A stretch of DNA of 64,000 nt from Streptomyces sp. Tue 6430 (GTDB lineage Bacteria > Actinomycetota > Actinomycetes > Streptomycetales > Streptomycetaceae): contig JAKGSH010000010.1 of the NCBI GenBank assembly GCA_021568835.1, forward strand, positions 2,666,001 to 2,730,000, written 5' to 3'. This document shows positions 60,604 through 64,000 of the stretch, piece by piece. Positions within the stretch are counted from its first letter, which is position 1, and each line of letters begins with the position of its first letter. The translations under genes and the position numbers were made by a program. A model generated the notes under the pieces. The model was not told the origin of the DNA, did not search any database, and was given only the letters and a program-made list of their open reading frames with translations.

Positions 60604-60858
60604 TCACCGCTCCGCCCGGCGGGCCTCCCGCACCCGGCGGAGCCGGTTCACCGTCACCGGGTCGTGCGCCAGCGCCCGTACGTCGTCCAGCAGCGCGTTG
60701 AGCAGCTGGTAGTACCGCACGGGCGACAGGTCCAGCTCCTCACGGATCGCCCGTTCCTTCGCGCCGGGCCCCGGGAACCCGCGCCGCTCCAGGGCGAGGA
60801 TGTCCCGCTCCCTCGCCCCGAGCCCCTCGTGCCCGTCCTCGTCCGCTGCCCGCTCCAT
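60604..60858 (-). CDS. DUF3263 small helix-turn-helix-like protein
   Basis: The 84-residue protein has RERDILALERRGFPGPGAKERAIREELDLSPVRYYQLLNALLDD, the DUF3263 signature, resembling a sigma-factor region-4-like HTH. TACCGT lies 7 bases before the ATG on the minus strand and no ribosome site is seen, fitting a leaderless mRNA. It probably binds DNA. Confidence 0.88.
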   Translation of the reverse strand: MERAADEDGHEGLGARERDILALERRGFPGPGAKERAIREELDLSPVRYYQLLNALLDDVRALAHDPVTVNRLRRVREARRAER

Positions 60859-60893
60859 GTCCCGCACGGTAACCCAACCGCACGGGACCCGGC

Positions 60894-62171
60894 TCAGTCG
60901 CGGGTGCCGCTCTCCGTGGTGGTGGCCGTCGTCTGGAGCTGTCCGAGGACCCCGGCCGGGCTGCCGCCGGGCTGCACGGCCTGACCGATCCGCTTCTTCA
61001 CCTCCGCGCTGACCGCCGCCCAGGAGGTGCGCCCCACCGGGTACAGCTCGGAGACCGGCAGCTGGTCGAGGAAGGGCTTGAGGTCGGCGTCCCGGGAGGC
61101 GGCCGTCATGGTCTGGGAGGCGGAGTTGGTGACGGGCAGCAGGTCGTACTCGCGGGAGAAGTCGAGGACGTTCTCCTCGCTGTAGACGAAGTTCAGGAAG
61201 TCCTTGATCTGCTCGGCATGGCCGTTCCGCTTGAAGGCGGTCATCCAGTCGGCGACGCCCATGGAGACCTTGGTCGGCCCGTCGAGGCCGGGCATGGGGA
61301 CCATGCCGAACTTCACCCCCTTCTTCGCGGCCGTCTTCATCAGCGAGGGGTGTCCGTTGAGCATGCCGACCTGGCCGGCGGCGAACGCGGCGAACGCGTC
61401 GGCCCGGTTGAGCCTGCCCGGCGCGACCGGCCCGGTGAGGCCCTTGCCGACCAGTTCGTTCTTCAGCCAGGTGAAGGTGTGGACGTTCTCGGTGGAGTCG
61501 AGGCTGTAGCCGGTGGCGGTCCCGGTGTAGCCGCCCCCGCCGCTGAGCAGCCACTGCATGGTCTCGGCCTGCGCCTCCTCGGGGCCCAGCGGCAGGGCGT
61601 ACGGGTACTTCACGCCGTCCGCCTTCAGCGCCTCCGCGTCCTTCGCCAGCTCGGCCCAGGTGGTCGGCGCGCTGATGCCGGCCTCGGCGAAGAGGGTCTT
61701 GTTGTAGAACAGCAGCCGCGTGGAGGAGGCGAACGGCATGCCGTACTGCACGCCGCGCACCTCGCCCGCGTCGGCGAGCTGGGGGACGAAGTCGGCCTGG
61801 ACGGGGATGGAGAGGACGTCGCCCGCCGGGTGGAGGAGGTCTTCATCGGCGTAGTCGGCGTAGGCGCCGATCTGCGCCATGTCGGGGGCCTTGCCGGCAT
61901 CGACCAGCTTCTTGACCTCGCGGTCGACGTCGTTCCAGGAGTGGACGGTGACCTCGACGGTGACGCCGGGGTGGTCCTTCTCGTAGGCGTCGACCAGCGC
62001 GTCCCAGTACTTCCGGGAGCTGTTGGCGGCACTGTCGCCGTAGTCGGCGGCGACGAGCGTCAGGGTGACGTCGCCGGAGCCGCCGGTGACCCCGCAGCCG
62101 GCGAGCACCGCCGTCATGCTCAGGGCGGCCACCACCGCGATCGTTCCCGACTTCCCTGCCCGCCGCCGCAC
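60894..62171 (-). CDS. sugar ABC transporter substrate-binding lipoprotein
   Basis: The 425-residue exported lipoprotein has lipobox LAGC at about residue 25. The SBP_bac_1/8 pattern follows: KYWDALVDAYEKDHPGVTVEVTVHSWNDVDREVKKLVDAGKAPDMAQIG, STRLLFYNKTLFAEAGISAPTTWAELAKDA and AAFAAGQVGMLNGHPSLM. GTG 62171 is used; it has GGGAGAG just upstream. It is divergent from nagK with DasR-like sites between, so an amino sugar or chito-oligosaccharide ligand is plausible. No permease gene is next to it. Confidence 0.9.
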   Translation of the reverse strand: MRRRAGKSGTIAVVAALSMTAVLAGCGVTGGSGDVTLTLVAADYGDSAANSSRKYWDALVDAYEKDHPGVTVEVTVHSWNDVDREVKKLVDAGKAPDMAQIGAYADYADEDLLHPAGDVLSIPVQADFVPQLADAGEVRGVQYGMPFASSTRLLFYNKTLFAEAGISAPTTWAELAKDAEALKADGVKYPYALPLGPEEAQAETMQWLLSGGGGYTGTATGYSLDSTENVHTFTWLKNELVGKGLTGPVAPGRLNRADAFAAFAAGQVGMLNGHPSLMKTAAKKGVKFGMVPMPGLDGPTKVSMGVADWMTAFKRNGHAEQIKDFLNFVYSEENVLDFSREYDLLPVTNSASQTMTAASRDADLKPFLDQLPVSELYPVGRTSWAAVSAEVKKRIGQAVQPGGSPAGVLGQLQTTATTTESGTRD

Positions 62172-62261
62172 TGTGCTCTCCCGTTCCCCTGGACGGCCGG
62201 GCCCTCCGTGCGCACACGATCCACACATGATTGCTCCGACCAATGAAACCGATATCCGGAA

Positions 62262-62277
62262 CAAGGTCTACACCACG
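62262..62277. promoter_or_regulatory. weak second dre-like site
   Basis: CAAGGTCTACACCACG matches the DasR consensus at 11 of 16 positions (core GGTCTAnACC). It lies next to the strong site and could give cooperative binding, but alone it would be weak. Confidence 0.35.
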
Positions 62278-62279
62278 CA

Positions 62280-62295
62280 AGTGGACTAGACCTCT
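62280..62295. promoter_or_regulatory. DasR-responsive element (dre)
   Basis: AGTGGACTAGACCTCT matches the dre consensus AGTGGTCTAGACCACT at 14 of 16 positions (established GntR-family DasR site). It lies 28 bases before the nagK start and in the shared region with the lipoprotein gene, so both could be released by glucosamine 6-phosphate. Confidence 0.82.
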
Positions 62296-62322
62296 CGCGG
62301 GTCCTCGGTCCACACTGTCCCC

Positions 62323-63267
62323 GTGAGACACGTCATCGCCCTCGATGTGGGCGGCACCGGGATGAAGGCCGCCCTCGTCGGGGCGGACGGCGCGTTGCTG
62401 CACCGGGCCCGCCGGGCCACGGGCCGCGAGCGCGGTCCCGACGAGGTCGTCGCCGGCATCCTCGACTTCGCCGCCGAGCTGCACGCGTACGGCGCCCGGC
62501 ACCTCGGCGGGGCCGCGGCCGCGGCCGGGGTCGCGGTACCCGGCATCGTCGACGAGGCGAACGGCGTCGCCGTCTACGCCGCCAACCTCGGCTGGCGCGA
62601 CGTCGGCCTGCGCGCACTCCTCACCGAGCGGCTCGGCGGCGTCCCGGTCGCCCTCGGCCACGACGTCCGCACCGGCGGACTCGCGGAGGGACGCATCGGC
62701 GCAGGTCAGGGCGCCGACCGCTACCTCTTCGTGGCCCTCGGCACGGGCATCGCGGGCGCCATCGGCGTGGCCGGGCGGGTGGAGGCGGGCGCGCACGGCT
62801 CCGCGGGCGAGATCGGCCACATCGTCGTACGCCCCGGCGGTACGCCCTGCCCCTGCGGGCAGCGCGGCTGCCTGGAGCGGTTCGCGTCGGCGGCGGCGGT
62901 CGGCGAGGCGTGGGCGGCGGCCTGCGGGAACCCGGAGGCGGACGCCGCGGACTGCGCGAAGGCCGTCACGTCCGGCGACCCGAACGCCGTCCGGATCTGG
63001 CAGCGGGCGGTCGACGCGCTCGCCGACGGCCTGGTCACCGCCCTCACCCTGCTGGACCCGCGCACCGTCGTCATCGGTGGCGGCCTCGCCGAGGCGGGAG
63101 AAACCTTGTTCACACCGCTGCGGAACGCCGTCCGCCGGCGGGTCACCTTCCAGAAGCTCCCGGACATCGTCCCGGCGGCGCTGGGCGACACCGCCGGATG
63201 CCGGGGAGCGGGGCTCCTGGCCTGGGATCTCCTCGATTCGACCGACCGCACGGAGGTAACGTCCTGA
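62323..63267 (+). CDS. nagK: ROK-family sugar kinase, N-acetylglucosamine kinase
   Basis: The 314-residue protein has an ATP phosphate loop ALDVGGTGMKAALVG at 6-20. The catalytic Asp is in LGHDVRTG near 110. The second ATP motif VALGTGIAGAIG is near 137. The ROK zinc motif has His in EIGHIVVRPG and Cys in CPCGQRGCLE near 167-185. GTG 62323. The downstream gene is nagA and a dre is upstream, so GlcNAc is the likely sugar. Its stop overlaps the nagA start (TGATG). Confidence 0.9.
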   Translation: MRHVIALDVGGTGMKAALVGADGALLHRARRATGRERGPDEVVAGILDFAAELHAYGARHLGGAAAAAGVAVPGIVDEANGVAVYAANLGWRDVGLRALLTERLGGVPVALGHDVRTGGLAEGRIGAGQGADRYLFVALGTGIAGAIGVAGRVEAGAHGSAGEIGHIVVRPGGTPCPCGQRGCLERFASAAAVGEAWAAACGNPEADAADCAKAVTSGDPNAVRIWQRAVDALADGLVTALTLLDPRTVVIGGGLAEAGETLFTPLRNAVRRRVTFQKLPDIVPAALGDTAGCRGAGLLAWDLLDSTDRTEVTS

Positions 63268-64000
63268 TGGCCACCCCCCAGAGGCGCGAGGCGCCGCCAC
63301 GCAGCCGCGGGTACTGACCGGCGCGCGGGTGGTGCTGCCCACGGGCACGGTTCCCGGCGGCCGCGTCACGATCGACGGCACCCGCATCGCGCCGAACGCC
63401 CCGCACGGGACCCCGCGGGGAACCGCCCACGCCGTCGACGTGACGGGCCACTGGCTGGTCCCCGGCTTCGTCGACCTGCACAACCACGGCGGCGGCGGAG
63501 CCTCCTTCTCCGGCACCGCCGACGAGGTGCAGCAGGCGATCCGCGCCCACCGCCGGCACGGCACCACCACGCTCGTCGCGTCCACCGTCACCGACGACAT
63601 GGACGTCCTGGTCCGGCAGGCCGGCCTGCTCAGCGAACTGGCCGAACAGGGCGACCTGGCCGGCATCCACTTCGAGGGCCCGTTCATCTCGCCGTGCCGC
63701 AAGGGCGCGCACGCGGAGGGCCTGCTGCGCGACCCGGACCCGGCCGAGGTGCGCAAGCTCGTCGACGCGGCGCGCGGCAGGGCGAAGATGGTCACCCTGG
63801 CGACCGAACTGCCGGGCGGCATCGACTCCGTACGGCTGCTGGCCGAGCACGGGGTGATCGCGGCCGTCGGCCACACGGACGCCACCTACGAGCAGACGGT
63901 GGCGGCGATCGCGGCGGGCGCGACGGTCGCCACCCACCTCTTCAACGCGATGCCGCCGCTCGGGCACCGCGCGCCGGGCCCGATCGCCGCGCTGCTGGAG
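63267..64000 (+). CDS. nagA: N-acetylglucosamine-6-phosphate deacetylase, 5' part, one frameshift
   Basis: The amidohydrolase removes acetate from GlcNAc-6-P. Visible motifs: VLTGARVVLPTG, WLVPGFVDLHNHGGGG (HxH metal site), IHFEGPFISPCRKGAHAEGLL (Glu ligand), VGHTDATYEQ (His) and THLFNAMPPLGHRAPG. The 3' end is beyond the window. The ATG frame (MATPQRREA) stops after 16 codons. The motif-bearing frame joins at 63291-63297 if one G is added, giving ..REAAATQPRVLTG.... It is translated with nagK. Confidence 0.88.

Noticed and set aside
1..64000. tRNA, rRNA, prophage or secondary-metabolite genes
   Set aside because: No tRNA arms, rRNA-like sequence, integrase, phage structural genes, or PKS/NRPS motifs were seen. 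The only mobile element is the IS630 copy.

Overview
The window is a stretch of a Streptomyces chromosome, or that of a very close actinomycete. The DNA is about 70% or more G+C, with strong G/C preference at third codon positions. GTG and TTG starts are common. Several genes have a TAnnnT box 6 or 7 bases before the start codon and no ribosome site, which is typical of leaderless actinomycete mRNA. A CebR-type box (cellulase), paired CIRCE elements (groEL), a DasR-like dre site (nag genes) and the menaquinone futalosine genes mqnB/mqnD all fit this genus. From memory, and unchecked, the order thrC-moaD / csp / groEL2 / murQ / helD / mqnD-mqnB resembles the S. coelicolor core chromosome. No rRNA or tRNA gene and no CRISPR array was seen.

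Layout. 0-6 kb: a clipped PaaX-type regulator, a secreted GH5-CBM2 cellulase under a CebR box, an anchored beta-propeller-like protein, an SGNH hydrolase, a Uma2-type nuclease-fold protein and an aldo/keto reductase. 6-14 kb: thpR with a 29-residue microprotein, a MarR-MFS operon with a self-overlapping operator, an NCS2 purine permease facing a DUF2530 gene, and a P-type ATPase. 14-16 kb: two paralogous secreted proteins in tandem. 16-23 kb: a sacsin/Hsp90-like ATPase, a pentanucleotide repeat tract, a DUF3027 gene and an MFS gene. 23-26 kb: a lipoprotein gene followed by mqnB-mqnD, convergent with a cold-shock protein. 26-34 kb: a HAD phosphatase, a membrane protein, a decayed substrate-binding protein, and an XPB helicase with its helicase-associated partner. 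34.7-36 kb: an intact IS630-family insertion, followed by helD. 38-44 kb: cutC, an HD hydrolase, a maleylpyruvate-isomerase-like/GNAT fusion, murR-murQ and a degenerate PTS EIIB. 44-49 kb: a lactate cassette (lldR, lctP, FAD oxidase, Fe-S oxidoreductase). 50-57 kb: an Old Yellow Enzyme, groEL, csp and thrC-moaD. 57-64 kb: gpgS, otsA, otsB, then a DasR-type region with a sugar-binding lipoprotein divergent from nagK-nagA (clipped).

Genes that work together. mqnB-mqnD are two late steps of futalosine-route menaquinone synthesis. murR-murQ handle N-acetylmuramic acid 6-phosphate, and nagK-nagA handle N-acetylglucosamine; both are cell-wall amino-sugar salvage. lldR/lctP/glcD/glcF import and oxidise lactate (or glycolate). 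gpgS, otsA and otsB make glucosylglycerate and trehalose, both compatible solutes. The XPB helicase and its partner probably act on the same DNA substrate.

Quality warning. Eleven genes carry twelve reading-frame breaks. In every case one added base, nearly always inside a G or C run, restores a family-typical protein. Because all twelve go the same way (base loss), I read most of them as sequencing or assembly deletions, not gene decay. The substrate-binding protein near 28.5 kb and the EIIB fragment near 43.8 kb are degenerate for additional reasons.
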